Origin: Anaerococcus sp. AGMB09787
GTDB taxonomy: Bacteria; Bacillota; Clostridia; Tissierellales; Peptoniphilaceae
Direction of reading: 5' to 3'
DNA length: 64,000 nucleotides
Assembly: GCF_022808955.1 (NCBI RefSeq)
Contig: NZ_JAKZEY010000012.1
Location: 62,001 to 126,000, forward strand
This document shows positions 33,471 through 43,062 of the stretch, piece after piece; the first letter of the stretch is position 1; each line of letters starts with the position of its first letter. The position numbers and the translations under genes are program-made. The notes under the pieces were generated by a model. That model was not told where the DNA came from. It ran no database searches and worked only from the letters and a program-made list of their open reading frames with translations.

Positions 33471-33697
33471 TATTTGTATTCGATGCCATTGTATTCATAA
33501 CCAGCATCTGTTATAGCATTTTTGATTTCATCTTCATTAACGCTACCAAAGTAAGCAACATCAGCTTTCTTACCGTCAAGGTCTACCTTAACTTCGTCAA
33601 TTCCAGCTACAGATTTTAGGGCTTTTTCTACTGCCATAGCACAGTGGTTGCAACTCATTCCATCAACATTTACTAACATTTTATTTAATTCACTCAT
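33470..33697 (-). CDS. copZ: Internal in-frame copper chaperone CopZ, likely also translated separately
   Basis: ATG 33697 within copA opens the last 75 residues (MSELNKMLVNVDGMSCNHC...), the exact size and form of a free CopZ chaperone with Cu ligands C16 and C19. An excellent Shine-Dalgarno (AAGGAGG, 5-nt spacer) precedes it on the minus strand. The same frame reads through from copA, so both a CopA-CopZ fusion and free CopZ should be made. The separate product is inferred from the ribosome site; it has not been shown. Confidence 0.7.
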   Translation of the reverse strand: MSELNKMLVNVDGMSCNHCAMAVEKALKSVAGIDEVKVDLDGKKADVAYFGSVNEDEIKNAITDAGYEYNGIEYK

Positions 33698-36019
33698 TTT
33701 ATCCTCCTTGATTTTCTCTTTCAATATTTTTTCCTTATTTGCCTTAAAGGTCATTTCTTCGTAGCCTGTCTTAAAGTTTTTGAGTCTTAGTGAGTTTAGG
33801 CATACAAATACTGATGATAAACTCATAGCCAAGGCTGCAAACATTGGGTTTAGGGTTAGTCCATTTATAGGATACATTAGTCCTGCAGCAAGGGGGATCA
33901 AGATTATATTATAGAAGAAAGCCCAGAAGAGGTTTTGCTTTATAATCTTTATCGTCTCCCTTGATAGCTTGATAGATGCTACCAAATCGAGTAGGGAGTT
34001 CTTGATCAAAACTACATCTGCAGATTCTATTGCTATATCAGTACCATTACCTATGGCAAGTCCAATATCAGCTCTAGCTAGGGCAGGGGCATCATTTATG
34101 CCATCGCCTACCATAGCGACTTTTTTACCTTGGTCTTGGAGCTTCTTTACTACCTTATCCTTATCCTGTGGAAGGACTTCGGCAAATTTTTGGTCGATTC
34201 CAAGTTTGTCTTTTATAGCCTCAGAAGTTACTTCATTATCTCCTGTTACCATCACTATTTCGTAGCCCATATCCTTTAGCTCATCTATGGCAAATTTAGA
34301 GTCTGACTTTGCCCTATCGGCAACTGCTATTAAGCCAATAACTTCCTTGTCATTGGCAAAGTACATGGAAGTCTTACCAAGAGAAGAAAGCTCGTTGGCC
34401 TTAAGATCATAATCTTTAAGATCTATATTATTTTCCTTCATCAACAAGATATTTCCAGCAAAGTAGATAGCTCCATCAAGCCTTGCCCTGATACCCTTAC
34501 CAGTAATAGACATAAAGTCTTCGACATTAGATGTTCTAATATTATTCTTCTCAGCGAAGTTATTTATGGATAGGGATAGGGGATGCTCGGAATTTTGTTC
34601 GATTGATGAGGCTATTCGTATGAATTCTTCCTGATCCATACCTGTGATTATATCTGTTACTTCTGGCCTTCCCTCGGTTATAGTACCTGTCTTATCCATT
34701 AGGATTGTATCTACCTTGTGGAGATTTTCTAGGGACTCTGCATTTTTAAATAGCAGTCCTAGCTCTGCACTCTTTCCAGTTGAGACCATGATTGCCATAG
34801 GGGTCGCAAGACCTAGCGCACATGGACAGGATATTACCAAAACTGCAATCATAAGGTTAATAGCAAATTCTATATCTCCCTTAATCAAGGTCCATCCTAT
34901 TAGGGTAGCTAGGGCTATAAGGATAACCATAGGGACAAAGATACTTGCTATCTTGTCAGCAAGCCTTGATATTGGCGCCTTAGTTTCGTTAGCCTCATTT
35001 ACTAAGTTAATAATTTGGGCTATAGTTGTATCTTCGCCAACCCTTGATGCCCTAAACTTGATAGTGCCTTGGGTATTTATAGTTGCTGAAATAACTTCAT
35101 CGCCTTCGTTTTTGGCAACTGGTATAGGCTCACCTGTTATAGATGCCTGGTCAACTAAAGAAGATCCTTCTACTACTATTCCATCTACTGGGATTGCCTC
35201 TCCCGGTCTAACTATTATTAGGTCGTCCCTCTTTATATCGGCTACATCTACTTCACTTTCTATGCCGTTTACTAGAACATTGGCTTTTTTGGGAGCCAAG
35301 TCCATCAGAGATTTAAGTGAAGACTTGGTTTCGCCCTTACTCCTTGCTTCAAAATATTTGCCCAGGGTTATCAAGGTTAAAATCATGGCAGAAGTTTCAA
35401 AATATATATTGTGTCTATAGTGATGCAAAACTTCATAATCATTTACACCTTGAGCATAGGACATCCTCATAATAGCAAAGATTCCAAAGGCTGTAGCAGC
35501 ACTAGCTCCAAGAGCTACCAGGGTATCCATATTAAAGGCACCCTTAAAAAATCCCTTAAATCCATTCACAAAAAATTTGCGATTAACAAAGATTATTGGA
35601 ATTGTCAACAAAAATTGGACGAATGCATAATTCACTGCTCCAATTTCTCCATCAAGGAATCCTGGAATAGGGAGTCCTACCATGGGTCCCATGGCTATAT
35701 ACATCAAAGGTATGAGAAAGGCAAAGGAAATCTTGAGACGGTTTATGGTCCTTTCTTGCTCAGCCTCCTTAAGATCGGCTTTCTTATCTTGGCTAGATGA
35801 AGGACCTCTATTAGATTGGGCCTTGGCAGTGTAACCAATATCATTAACAGCCTTGATTATTTCATCCTCACTTATCTTACCAGGATCATAATCAACAGAC
35901 ATGGATTCGTTAATCAAGTTAACATTTACCTCATCAACTCCAAGCTTTTCGACTGCCCTTTGAACATTGGCTTGACAGGCTGCACAAGACATGCCTCCTA
36001 CATCAAAACGTTCTTTCAT
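33470..36019 (-). CDS. copA: Copper-exporting P1B-type ATPase with a CopZ domain fused at its C-terminus
   Basis: It exports Cu(I) across the membrane. An N-terminal HMA domain (GMSCAAC, C12/C15) precedes eight membrane helices with the CPC transport site (SCPCALGL). The TGEP actuator motif, DKTGTIT phosphorylation site and GDGINDAPAL hinge follow. After a roughly 30-residue basic linker, the last 75 residues form a second HMA domain (GMSCNHC). Standard CopA places all HMA domains at the N-terminus, so the C-terminal one looks like a fused copZ. The start has AGGAGG and the promoter carries a CsoR site. Confidence 0.93.
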   Translation of the reverse strand: MKERFDVGGMSCAACQANVQRAVEKLGVDEVNVNLINESMSVDYDPGKISEDEIIKAVNDIGYTAKAQSNRGPSSSQDKKADLKEAEQERTINRLKISFAFLIPLMYIAMGPMVGLPIPGFLDGEIGAVNYAFVQFLLTIPIIFVNRKFFVNGFKGFFKGAFNMDTLVALGASAATAFGIFAIMRMSYAQGVNDYEVLHHYRHNIYFETSAMILTLITLGKYFEARSKGETKSSLKSLMDLAPKKANVLVNGIESEVDVADIKRDDLIIVRPGEAIPVDGIVVEGSSLVDQASITGEPIPVAKNEGDEVISATINTQGTIKFRASRVGEDTTIAQIINLVNEANETKAPISRLADKIASIFVPMVILIALATLIGWTLIKGDIEFAINLMIAVLVISCPCALGLATPMAIMVSTGKSAELGLLFKNAESLENLHKVDTILMDKTGTITEGRPEVTDIITGMDQEEFIRIASSIEQNSEHPLSLSINNFAEKNNIRTSNVEDFMSITGKGIRARLDGAIYFAGNILLMKENNIDLKDYDLKANELSSLGKTSMYFANDKEVIGLIAVADRAKSDSKFAIDELKDMGYEIVMVTGDNEVTSEAIKDKLGIDQKFAEVLPQDKDKVVKKLQDQGKKVAMVGDGINDAPALARADIGLAIGNGTDIAIESADVVLIKNSLLDLVASIKLSRETIKIIKQNLFWAFFYNIILIPLAAGLMYPINGLTLNPMFAALAMSLSSVFVCLNSLRLKNFKTGYEEMTFKANKEKILKEKIKEDKMSELNKMLVNVDGMSCNHCAMAVEKALKSVAGIDEVKVDLDGKKADVAYFGSVNEDEIKNAITDAGYEYNGIEYK
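33703..33709 (-). promoter_or_regulatory. Internal Shine-Dalgarno for copZ inside copA
   Basis: AAGGAGG on the minus strand ends 5 nt before ATG 33697. A consensus ribosome site inside a coding region at a domain boundary is unlikely to be accidental. Confidence 0.75.
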
Positions 36020-36030
36020 TATACCTCCTA

Positions 36031-36049
36031 TACACCCATAGGGGGTGTA
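36031..36049 (-). promoter_or_regulatory. CsoR operator of the cop operon
   Basis: The inverted repeat TACACCC-N5-GGGTGTA is G/C-rich within an AT-rich region, as CsoR sites are. It lies between the -10 element and the copA ribosome site, covering the likely transcription start. Confidence 0.78.
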
Positions 36050-36054
36050 CTTAT

Positions 36055-36082
36055 ATTATATATATCTAGAATTTCGTGTCAA
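36055..36082 (-). promoter_or_regulatory. Promoter of copA-csoR operon
   Basis: A perfect TTGACA (36082-36077) and perfect TATAAT (36060-36055) on the minus strand are separated by 16 bp. Confidence 0.85.
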
Positions 36083-36143
36083 GATTTAATAATCACCTTT
36101 ACATATTCTCTTAATTAAGGTTATATTATAATGAAGGAGTATT

Positions 36144-36413
36144 ATGAAAAGATATAAAATAATATTTAAGGGTAGGGTCCAAGGAGTAGGCTTTAGATAT
36201 AAGGCCTTGATGATAGCAAAGAGCCTTGGTTTACTTGGTTCTGTTAAAAATCTATATGATGGTAATGTCGAAGTCATCCTCCAGGGAAGCAAAGACCTTG
36301 TAGTTCAGTTTATTAATTTAATAGAAAATGAATCCTTTATAAGGGTAGAATCTAAAGTTATAAATGAGCTTGGTATAGATGAAAGTTTGGATAAGTTTGA
36401 AATTTTATATTAA
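36144..36413 (+). CDS. acyP: Acylphosphatase
   Basis: This 89-residue enzyme hydrolyses acyl phosphates. The N-terminal GRVQGVGFRYK loop holds the phosphate-binding Arg, and GSVKNLYDGNVEV contains the catalytic Asn. Length and both motifs are standard. The ribosome site is AAGGAG, and a TATAAT (36127-36132) lies just upstream. Confidence 0.93.
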   Translation: MKRYKIIFKGRVQGVGFRYKALMIAKSLGLLGSVKNLYDGNVEVILQGSKDLVVQFINLIENESFIRVESKVINELGIDESLDKFEILY

Positions 36414-36449
36414 TATGGCAGATTTAAACTTTAGGTATATAATAGATTT

Positions 36450-37781
36450 ATGAGTTTAAAAAGTAAAGTAACAAAACAAATAGCAAAACTTATTAGATTT
36501 TCTTTAAAGATTACTAACCATAAGGCTACATCCTTGCCAGGGCTTGTGGCCTACAAACTAGATAAGAATATCCTTGATGAATTATCTCAAAACACTAAGT
36601 TTATCTTTGTAACTGGAACCAATGGCAAGACAATGACTACCCATTTTTTGACCAGTATCTTGAGAGAGCATTTTGATGAGGTTTTTACCAATGAATCAGG
36701 ATCAAATATGATCCAAGGAATTATAACTTCATTATTAGACAATCCACCAAAGAAAAATACTGTGGCAGTTCTTGAGGTTGATGAAGCTAACTTGGTCAGG
36801 GTAGGTAAGTTTTTGAAGGCAGACTATGTGGTCTTTACCAATATTTTTAGAGATCAGATGGATAGGTTTGGTGAAATATATAATATTTTTGACAAGCTAA
36901 TGAAGGGAATGGAAACCATAAGCCATGCCAAAATCCTTGCCAATGGAGACCTACCAATTTTTGCCTATGAAGAAATGAAAAAATATGACACAACTTACTT
37001 TGGTATAAGGCAAGAGGACAAAATTGAAGATGACTATAGTCTTGATGCAGAAATTAACTCTGATGGGATACTATGCCCTAAGTGTAACAGTGTCCTAAAG
37101 TATACGACTGTAAATTATTCATCACTTGGAGATTTTACTTGTCCATCTTGTGACTTCACATCAAAAGATCTTACCTATACTATTAATAAAATAGATAAGC
37201 TTGAGGCTAATTATTCTAAATTTAGACTTGGTAATGAATCCTACGAAATAAATGTAGGGGGCCTATATAATATCTACAACGCCCTAGCAGCCTTGTCTGT
37301 TGCAAAAGAGTTGGGCCTATCTTATGATGAAATTTACCAAGGACTAAAAAAACAAAAAAATGTCTTTGGTCGACAAGAAGTTTTAAATATTGAGGACAAG
37401 GAAGTAGTTATAAATTTAGTTAAAAACCCTACTGGCCTTAACCAAATAATAGACCTTATGCTCCTTGAAGAAGAACCTATAAGTTTGATCCACTTACTAA
37501 ATGATAAGTATGCTGATGGAACAGATATTAGTTGGATATATGACGGATCCTATGAGAAGCTAGGTCAACTACAAATAAAAGATATATATGTTTCTGGTCT
37601 AAGAACTAGTGATATAAAGAGACGTTTAGATATAGCGGAAATCTTTGAAGGCCAAATAAGTGAATTTGATTATGAAAATGAAATAAAGGGTATTATCAAA
37701 AATTCTAAGGCCAAGAAGATTTATATCCTATCGACCTATACTGCTATGTTAAGACTTAGGGAGGTGCTAGGACTATCATGA
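36450..37781 (+). CDS. murT: Lipid II isoglutaminyl synthase, MurT subunit
   Basis: MurT activates the D-Glu carboxylate of lipid II for amidation by GatD. The Mur-ligase fold shows the P-loop GTNGKT and a four-Cys zinc ribbon (CPKC...CPSC) inserted in the middle domain. The C-terminal DUF1727 region contacts GatD. Its stop overlaps the gatD start by 4 nt. A TATAAT (36438-36443) ends only 6 nt before the ATG and no Shine-Dalgarno is seen, so the mRNA may be leaderless. Confidence 0.94.
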   Translation: MSLKSKVTKQIAKLIRFSLKITNHKATSLPGLVAYKLDKNILDELSQNTKFIFVTGTNGKTMTTHFLTSILREHFDEVFTNESGSNMIQGIITSLLDNPPKKNTVAVLEVDEANLVRVGKFLKADYVVFTNIFRDQMDRFGEIYNIFDKLMKGMETISHAKILANGDLPIFAYEEMKKYDTTYFGIRQEDKIEDDYSLDAEINSDGILCPKCNSVLKYTTVNYSSLGDFTCPSCDFTSKDLTYTINKIDKLEANYSKFRLGNESYEINVGGLYNIYNALAALSVAKELGLSYDEIYQGLKKQKNVFGRQEVLNIEDKEVVINLVKNPTGLNQIIDLMLLEEEPISLIHLLNDKYADGTDISWIYDGSYEKLGQLQIKDIYVSGLRTSDIKRRLDIAEIFEGQISEFDYENEIKGIIKNSKAKKIYILSTYTAMLRLREVLGLS

Positions 37782-38443
37782 TAATAAATATCGCACACCT
37801 TTATGGAAACTTACTTAATACCTATGGGGACCTTGGTAATATAATGGCTCTTAGGTATGAATTAAGAAAAATGGGCCATGATGCCAATATTGACATTATA
37901 TCCTTGGGGGATGAATTTGATCCTGACAAGTATGATTTTGTATTCTTGGGAGGTGGTCAAGACTATGAGCAAAGAATTGTTCAAAAGGACCTCCTCAATA
38001 AAAAAGACCAACTCAAGCAATATATAGATAATAACGGGGTAATGCTTTCTATTTGTGGAGGCTACCAGTTATTAGGTAAGTATTATTATGATGCAAATAA
38101 TAATAAGATTGAAGGGATTGAACTTTTTGACCATTACACAGTAAATCAAGATAATAACCAAAGATTTACGGGTAATATAAAAGTAAAATCTTCAATAATA
38201 GATGATCAAATCTATACCGGCTTTGAAAATCATGGTGGTGTTACTTATTTGGGAGAGGGAGAAGAACCCTTTGCCTATGTTTTGGAGGGAAATGGCAACA
38301 ATGGCGAAGATAAGAGTGAAGGATTTAGGTACAAGAATACCATAGGTACCTACCTTCATGGACCCTTGCTCGCCAAGAATGAAAATCTGGCTAAGGAACT
38401 AGCAAAAAAAATAATTTGGAGGAAAGAAAATGAAGGAAAATAA
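37778..38443 (+). CDS. gatD: Lipid II isoglutaminyl synthase, glutaminase subunit GatD
   Basis: This class I-like glutaminase supplies ammonia to MurT. The nucleophilic Cys lies in LSICGGYQLLG and the catalytic His in GTYLHGPLL. It is 221 residues long. It is coupled to murT by ATGA and overlaps the next gene by 14 nt. Together MurT/GatD turn D-Glu into D-isoglutamine in peptidoglycan. Confidence 0.94.
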   Translation: MIINIAHLYGNLLNTYGDLGNIMALRYELRKMGHDANIDIISLGDEFDPDKYDFVFLGGGQDYEQRIVQKDLLNKKDQLKQYIDNNGVMLSICGGYQLLGKYYYDANNNKIEGIELFDHYTVNQDNNQRFTGNIKVKSSIIDDQIYTGFENHGGVTYLGEGEEPFAYVLEGNGNNGEDKSEGFRYKNTIGTYLHGPLLAKNENLAKELAKKIIWRKENEGK

Positions 38444-38756
38444 ACTAAGAAATGACGAAATTGAAGAATTTTTTGAGGCTGTTTTAATGCTAAGTAACAC
38501 AGATGAGTGTTATGACTTTTTTACAGATATTTGTACAGCAAGAGAGATCCAATCTATAGCTCAAAGACTTCACGTAGCTAAGCTTCTAAAGATTAGAAAA
38601 ACTTATTCAGTCATAGAAGAAGAAACAGGAGCATCAACAGCAACTATTTCTAGAGTTAACAGGTCACTAAATTACGGATCAAACGGTTATGACATTGTCT
38701 TAGATAAGTTAATCGAAAAAGACCTCAAAGAAGAAAGAGAAGGAAAAGATAAGTAG
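38430..38756 (+). CDS. yerC: TrpR-like YerC/YecD family DNA-binding protein
   Basis: The 108-residue helical protein has a helix-turn-helix (YSVIEEETGASTATISRVNRS) and the conserved CTAREIQSIAQRL helix. It belongs to the Trp-repressor clan of Firmicutes; its targets are not known. It starts inside gatD after GGAGG and is the last gene of the operon. Confidence 0.88.
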   Translation: MKENKLRNDEIEEFFEAVLMLSNTDECYDFFTDICTAREIQSIAQRLHVAKLLKIRKTYSVIEEETGASTATISRVNRSLNYGSNGYDIVLDKLIEKDLKEEREGKDK

Positions 38757-38770
38757 GTAACAAATGCTGG

Positions 38771-38799
38771 CCCTTTGCTCATTATGGCAAAGGGTTTTT
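38771..38799 (+). terminator. Terminator after yerC
   Basis: A perfect 8-bp stem CCCTTTGC/GCAAAGGG is followed by five T residues. Confidence 0.85.
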
Positions 38800-38868
38800 C
38801 CTTTGTAAAGATACTTTTAGCTAATAACTTATAAAGGGTATAATATAAAATTAGAAGGGATGTGGAAA

Positions 38869-41061
38869 ATGAATTTAGATGGACTAAATGACATGCAAAA
38901 AAAAGCTGTTTTACATAATGAAGGCCCTCTCTTAGTTTTGGCAGGGGCAGGTTCTGGTAAAACTCGAGTACTTACAACGTCTATAGCTTACCTAATAGAA
39001 GAAAAAAATGTATATCCCGGAGATATTCTAGCTATAACCTTTACCAACAAGGCTGCAAATGAGATGAAAGAGAGAGTGGCTAACTTACTTAGGATGGATG
39101 TTACCAACCTATGGATAGGAACTTTTCACTCTATTTGTGCCAGAATTTTGAGAATGAACATAGATAAAGTAGGCTACGATAGGAATTTTACTATATATGA
39201 CACTAGTGATCAGAAATCTTTAATAAAAGAAGTTATTGAAGAGCTAAATCTAAAGGATGAAATAAGCCCAAAGGAAGCTCTAAATGTCATATCAAAGGCT
39301 AAAAATAAATCCTTAGATCCGGAAGAATTTTTAAGCCTAAATACCTACTATACCAAGGGTGACCTATACTATGAGATCTATAAAAAATATGAGCAAAAGA
39401 AATTCTACTACAATGCCTTGGATTTTGATGACCTTATAGGTAAGGTCTTGTACTTGTTTGAAGTTGATAAGGACACATTGGAGTACTATCAAAATAAATT
39501 CCGCTATGTCTTTGTAGACGAATACCAAGATACAAACATTAGCCAATACGAACTAATCAAATATTTTGCCAAAGGCTACAATAATGTAACCGTAGTAGGA
39601 GATGGGGACCAGTCAATTTATTCCTTTAGGGGAGCTGATATATCAAATATCTTGAATTTTGAAAAGGACTTTGAGGATGCTGAAGTCATCAAACTGGAGC
39701 AAAATTATAGGTCAACATCAAAGATTCTCGATACTGCAAACTTACTTATCAAAAACAATGAGCAAAGGAAGGATAAGTTGCTCTGGACAGCTAATGGAGA
39801 TGGCGAAGATGTTATCTACAAGCCTACCAATGTCGAAAGCGAGGAGTCAAAGTTTGTTGTAGATAAGGTAAATGAGCTTTTAAATGAAGGCTATTCCTAC
39901 AAGGACTTTGCAATTTTATATAGGACCAATGCCCAATCTAGGCCCTTTGAAGAGGCCTTTATGAAAAATCTTATCCCCTACAAGGTGATAGGTGGCCTCA
40001 AATTCTATGATAGAAAAGAAATAAAAGATGTAATTTCCTACCTCAAAGTTTTGGTCAATCCAAAGGATGACTTGGCTTTGAAGCGTATTATTAACGTTCC
40101 TAAGAGGGGGATAGGCAATAAGTCGATTGATAATTTGGAAGAAATAGCAAGTAAAAACAATATTTCTATTTTTGAACTAATATCTGCTCCAGAATATGAA
40201 GACCTTATTCCTCCTAGGCTAAGGAAGTTAACTTGCAAATTCTATGAGCCACTTAGAGAAATTTATGAAAATTTACTCAAGTATAAGATAGTAGATTTAA
40301 TTAATGAAGTTTTGGATAAGAGTGGCTACCTACACATGCTAGAAAATTCTTACTCAGTTGAAGATAGGGCAAGGATTGATAATATAAACGAATTTATATC
40401 AGCTGCGTCCGAGTACCAAGAAGACAATGAAGAAGCTAGTATTTATGATTACCTAGAGAATTTATCCCTCCTATCTGAAATAGATAAGACTGATGAAAGT
40501 AAGGAATCAATATCTCTAATGACTATGCATAGTGCCAAAGGACTTGAATTCCCTGTGGTTTTTGTAGTAGGTCTTGACGAAGGACTCTTCCCAAGTAAGA
40601 GAAGTATGGATGAAGGAAATATTGAAGAAGAACGTAGGCTCTTCTATGTGGCTATAACCAGAGCCCAAGAACGCCTATTTTTGACATCTTCTACTGCTAG
40701 GAGGTCCTATGGCAAGGTAGTTTATTATAAACCTTCTAGGTTTGTTGATGAGATCAGACCTAATTTGACCATAGAAAATAAGACCTATAATTCCTTTGTA
40801 TCTAGAGAATATGAAAAGCAAATGACAGAAGACTTTATGAGAGAGAAGATTCGCCAGGGTGTTCTCAATAAGAAATTAGAGAAGAGAGATACGGGTGGTG
40901 AATCCTTCAAGGTTGGAGATAAGTTAGACCATAATAAGTGGGGGAGAGGAACTGTAGTCCAGGTCAAAGAAAGCGATGAGGGAAATGAACTTGTAGTAGC
41001 CTTTGACAAGAAGGGTCTTAAGAAACTCAACCAAAATTATGCACCTATAAAGAAGGTTTGA
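38869..41061 (+). CDS. pcrA: ATP-dependent DNA helicase PcrA/UvrD
   Basis: This superfamily 1A 3'-5' helicase acts in repair and replication restart. It has the N-terminal Q-motif LNDMQKKAV, Walker A AGAGSGKT, DEYQDTN, QNYRST and MTMHSAKGLEFP. A Tudor-like C-terminal tail (WGRGTVVQV) is as in Gram-positive PcrA. I chose ATG 38869 (MNLDGLND); the in-frame ATG at 38860 has its GGG too close. A TATAAT lies at 38839-38844. It is followed after 1 nt by ligA, the classic pcrA-ligA pair. Confidence 0.95.
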   Translation: MNLDGLNDMQKKAVLHNEGPLLVLAGAGSGKTRVLTTSIAYLIEEKNVYPGDILAITFTNKAANEMKERVANLLRMDVTNLWIGTFHSICARILRMNIDKVGYDRNFTIYDTSDQKSLIKEVIEELNLKDEISPKEALNVISKAKNKSLDPEEFLSLNTYYTKGDLYYEIYKKYEQKKFYYNALDFDDLIGKVLYLFEVDKDTLEYYQNKFRYVFVDEYQDTNISQYELIKYFAKGYNNVTVVGDGDQSIYSFRGADISNILNFEKDFEDAEVIKLEQNYRSTSKILDTANLLIKNNEQRKDKLLWTANGDGEDVIYKPTNVESEESKFVVDKVNELLNEGYSYKDFAILYRTNAQSRPFEEAFMKNLIPYKVIGGLKFYDRKEIKDVISYLKVLVNPKDDLALKRIINVPKRGIGNKSIDNLEEIASKNNISIFELISAPEYEDLIPPRLRKLTCKFYEPLREIYENLLKYKIVDLINEVLDKSGYLHMLENSYSVEDRARIDNINEFISAASEYQEDNEEASIYDYLENLSLLSEIDKTDESKESISLMTMHSAKGLEFPVVFVVGLDEGLFPSKRSMDEGNIEEERRLFYVAITRAQERLFLTSSTARRSYGKVVYYKPSRFVDEIRPNLTIENKTYNSFVSREYEKQMTEDFMREKIRQGVLNKKLEKRDTGGESFKVGDKLDHNKWGRGTVVQVKESDEGNELVVAFDKKGLKKLNQNYAPIKKV

Positions 41062-41062
41062 T

Positions 41063-43054
41063 ATGGATAAAAAAGAACAAATTGATGAACTTATTCAAAA
41101 AATAAATAACCTTAACTATCATTATTATACTCTTGATGAACCCTTGGTTTCTGATGGTGAATATGACGAGCTTTATGATAGACTTAAAAACCTCGAAGAA
41201 GAGAGTGGATATGTCAGAGATGATTCACCGACCCAGTATGTTGGTGGAGAAATCTTAGAGAAGTTTGAAAAGCACTACCACCTAACAAGACTTCTGTCCC
41301 AGGGCAAGGCCCAGTCTTATGAAGAGGTAGAAGACTGGATAAATAGGTCTCAAAAGATTGTCGATAATTATAATTTGACCCATGATAACAAACTTCCTGA
41401 ACTAAGCTTTGTGATGGAGTATAAGTTTGATGGGCTTACCATAAACCTAACCTATGAAGATGGTAGCTTAAAAAATGCTGCAACTAGGGGAAATGGTATT
41501 GTTGGAGAAGAGGTAAAGGCTCAAGTTAAGACGATAAGGTCAATTCCTTCGAGGATTGATGATAAGTCCCTCTTAGAGATCCAAGGAGAGGCCCTTATGC
41601 CACTATCAGAACTTAAGAGATATAATAGAGAAAATGAAACCCAGCTAAAAAATGCTAGAAATGCAGCAGCTGGGGCTATTAGAAACCTTGATCCAAAAGA
41701 GACCTACAGGAGGAGACTGACTGCTTATTTTTATGCCCTTCCTACTAATAGCTTAAACATTAAGACAGAGATAGAAATGATAGACTTCATGGAAGAGCAG
41801 GGCTTTAAAGTTCATCCCTACCATAAATTAGTTAATTCCTACGATGAAATAATTGAGGAATTAAAGGTTATAGAGAAAGAAAGAAAAGACCTAGACATCT
41901 TGACAGATGGAGTTGTCATAAAGATTAATGATAAGAAAACCCAGGAAGTCCTTGGTTCAACCAACAAGTTTCCACGTTGGTCCATTGCCTTTAAGTACGA
42001 TGCAGAGGAATATACAACTACCTTAAAGGAAGTTAAATGGAATGTAGGTAGGACTGGCAAGGTAACACCATCTGCTATTCTTGAGCCTGTAGACTTTTCG
42101 GGAGTTACTGTAACCAGGGCAACTTTAAACAATTATGATGATATTATAAGAAAAAAAGTCAAGATAGGATCCAAGGTATTTATTAGAAGGTCAAATGACG
42201 TAATCCCTGAAATCTTGGGGGTAGTTGATGAAAATCAACCTGGTACATTAGAAATTGAAAAGCCATCCAAGTGTCCATATTGTGGAAGTGAGCTTATTCA
42301 AGAAAATGTTCACGTAGTATGTCCAAACTCTATATCTTGTAAACCTCAACTTCTTGCGAGGATGGAGCATTTTGTTTCTAGAAATGCTATGGATATAGAG
42401 GGTCTATCAGAAAAGACTATTGCTCAACTCATGGATACCCTAGATATCAATGAAATAAATGATATCTACGATTTAAATTATGAAGACTTGATTGAGCTTG
42501 ATAGGTTTGGAGCTAAGAAGACACAAAATCTATTAAATGCCATAGAAGCCAGTAAGGAAGTCGACCTATCTAATTTTATATATGCGATTGGCATACCAAA
42601 TGTAGGAGAAAAAACTTCCAAGGACCTGGCCAATAAATTTAAGAACTTTGATAACTTAAGGAAGGCAAGCGTTGATGACTTGCTAGATATAGCTGATATT
42701 GGTGGTATTACAGCAGAAAATATTGTAGAATTCTTCAATGATGAAAATATAACAGCATCTATTGATAACTTACTTGCTAAGGGCATTAAAATTAAGGAAG
42801 TCGAAGGTAATAATAAGTCAAGTAAACTTGAAGGTCTAACCTTTGTCATAACAGGTAGTGTGGAAGGTTTTACAAGGGATGATATCAAGGCTCTTGTGGA
42901 GAAAAATGGAGGTAAGGTAACTACATCCGTTTCCAATAACACCGACTATCTCTTGTGTGGAGATAAGCCTGGATCTAAGCGTGATAAGGCAGAAGATCTT
43001 GGAGTAAAAATATACGAAGACCAAGAATTAGCTAAATTTTTAGCTGAACTTTAG
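41063..43054 (+). CDS. ligA: NAD+-dependent DNA ligase
   Basis: It seals nicks in replication and repair using NAD+. The domains are Ia (Tyr pair HYYTLDEPLVSDGEYD), the adenylation domain with KFDG (K121), OB fold, Zn finger (CPYCGSE...VVCPN...C), helix-hairpin-helix repeats and a C-terminal BRCT domain. It is 663 residues long and complete. The segment RLLSQGKAQS replaces the more usual MLSLGNAFS-like motif. Confidence 0.95.
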   Translation: MDKKEQIDELIQKINNLNYHYYTLDEPLVSDGEYDELYDRLKNLEEESGYVRDDSPTQYVGGEILEKFEKHYHLTRLLSQGKAQSYEEVEDWINRSQKIVDNYNLTHDNKLPELSFVMEYKFDGLTINLTYEDGSLKNAATRGNGIVGEEVKAQVKTIRSIPSRIDDKSLLEIQGEALMPLSELKRYNRENETQLKNARNAAAGAIRNLDPKETYRRRLTAYFYALPTNSLNIKTEIEMIDFMEEQGFKVHPYHKLVNSYDEIIEELKVIEKERKDLDILTDGVVIKINDKKTQEVLGSTNKFPRWSIAFKYDAEEYTTTLKEVKWNVGRTGKVTPSAILEPVDFSGVTVTRATLNNYDDIIRKKVKIGSKVFIRRSNDVIPEILGVVDENQPGTLEIEKPSKCPYCGSELIQENVHVVCPNSISCKPQLLARMEHFVSRNAMDIEGLSEKTIAQLMDTLDINEINDIYDLNYEDLIELDRFGAKKTQNLLNAIEASKEVDLSNFIYAIGIPNVGEKTSKDLANKFKNFDNLRKASVDDLLDIADIGGITAENIVEFFNDENITASIDNLLAKGIKIKEVEGNNKSSKLEGLTFVITGSVEGFTRDDIKALVEKNGGKVTTSVSNNTDYLLCGDKPGSKRDKAEDLGVKIYEDQELAKFLAEL

Positions 43055-43062
43055 GGGGAATA

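Noticed and set aside
34644-35420. Long plus-strand ORF (258 codons) opposite copA
   Set aside because: It mirrors the coding strand of copA, has no ribosome site and shows no recognisable domain.
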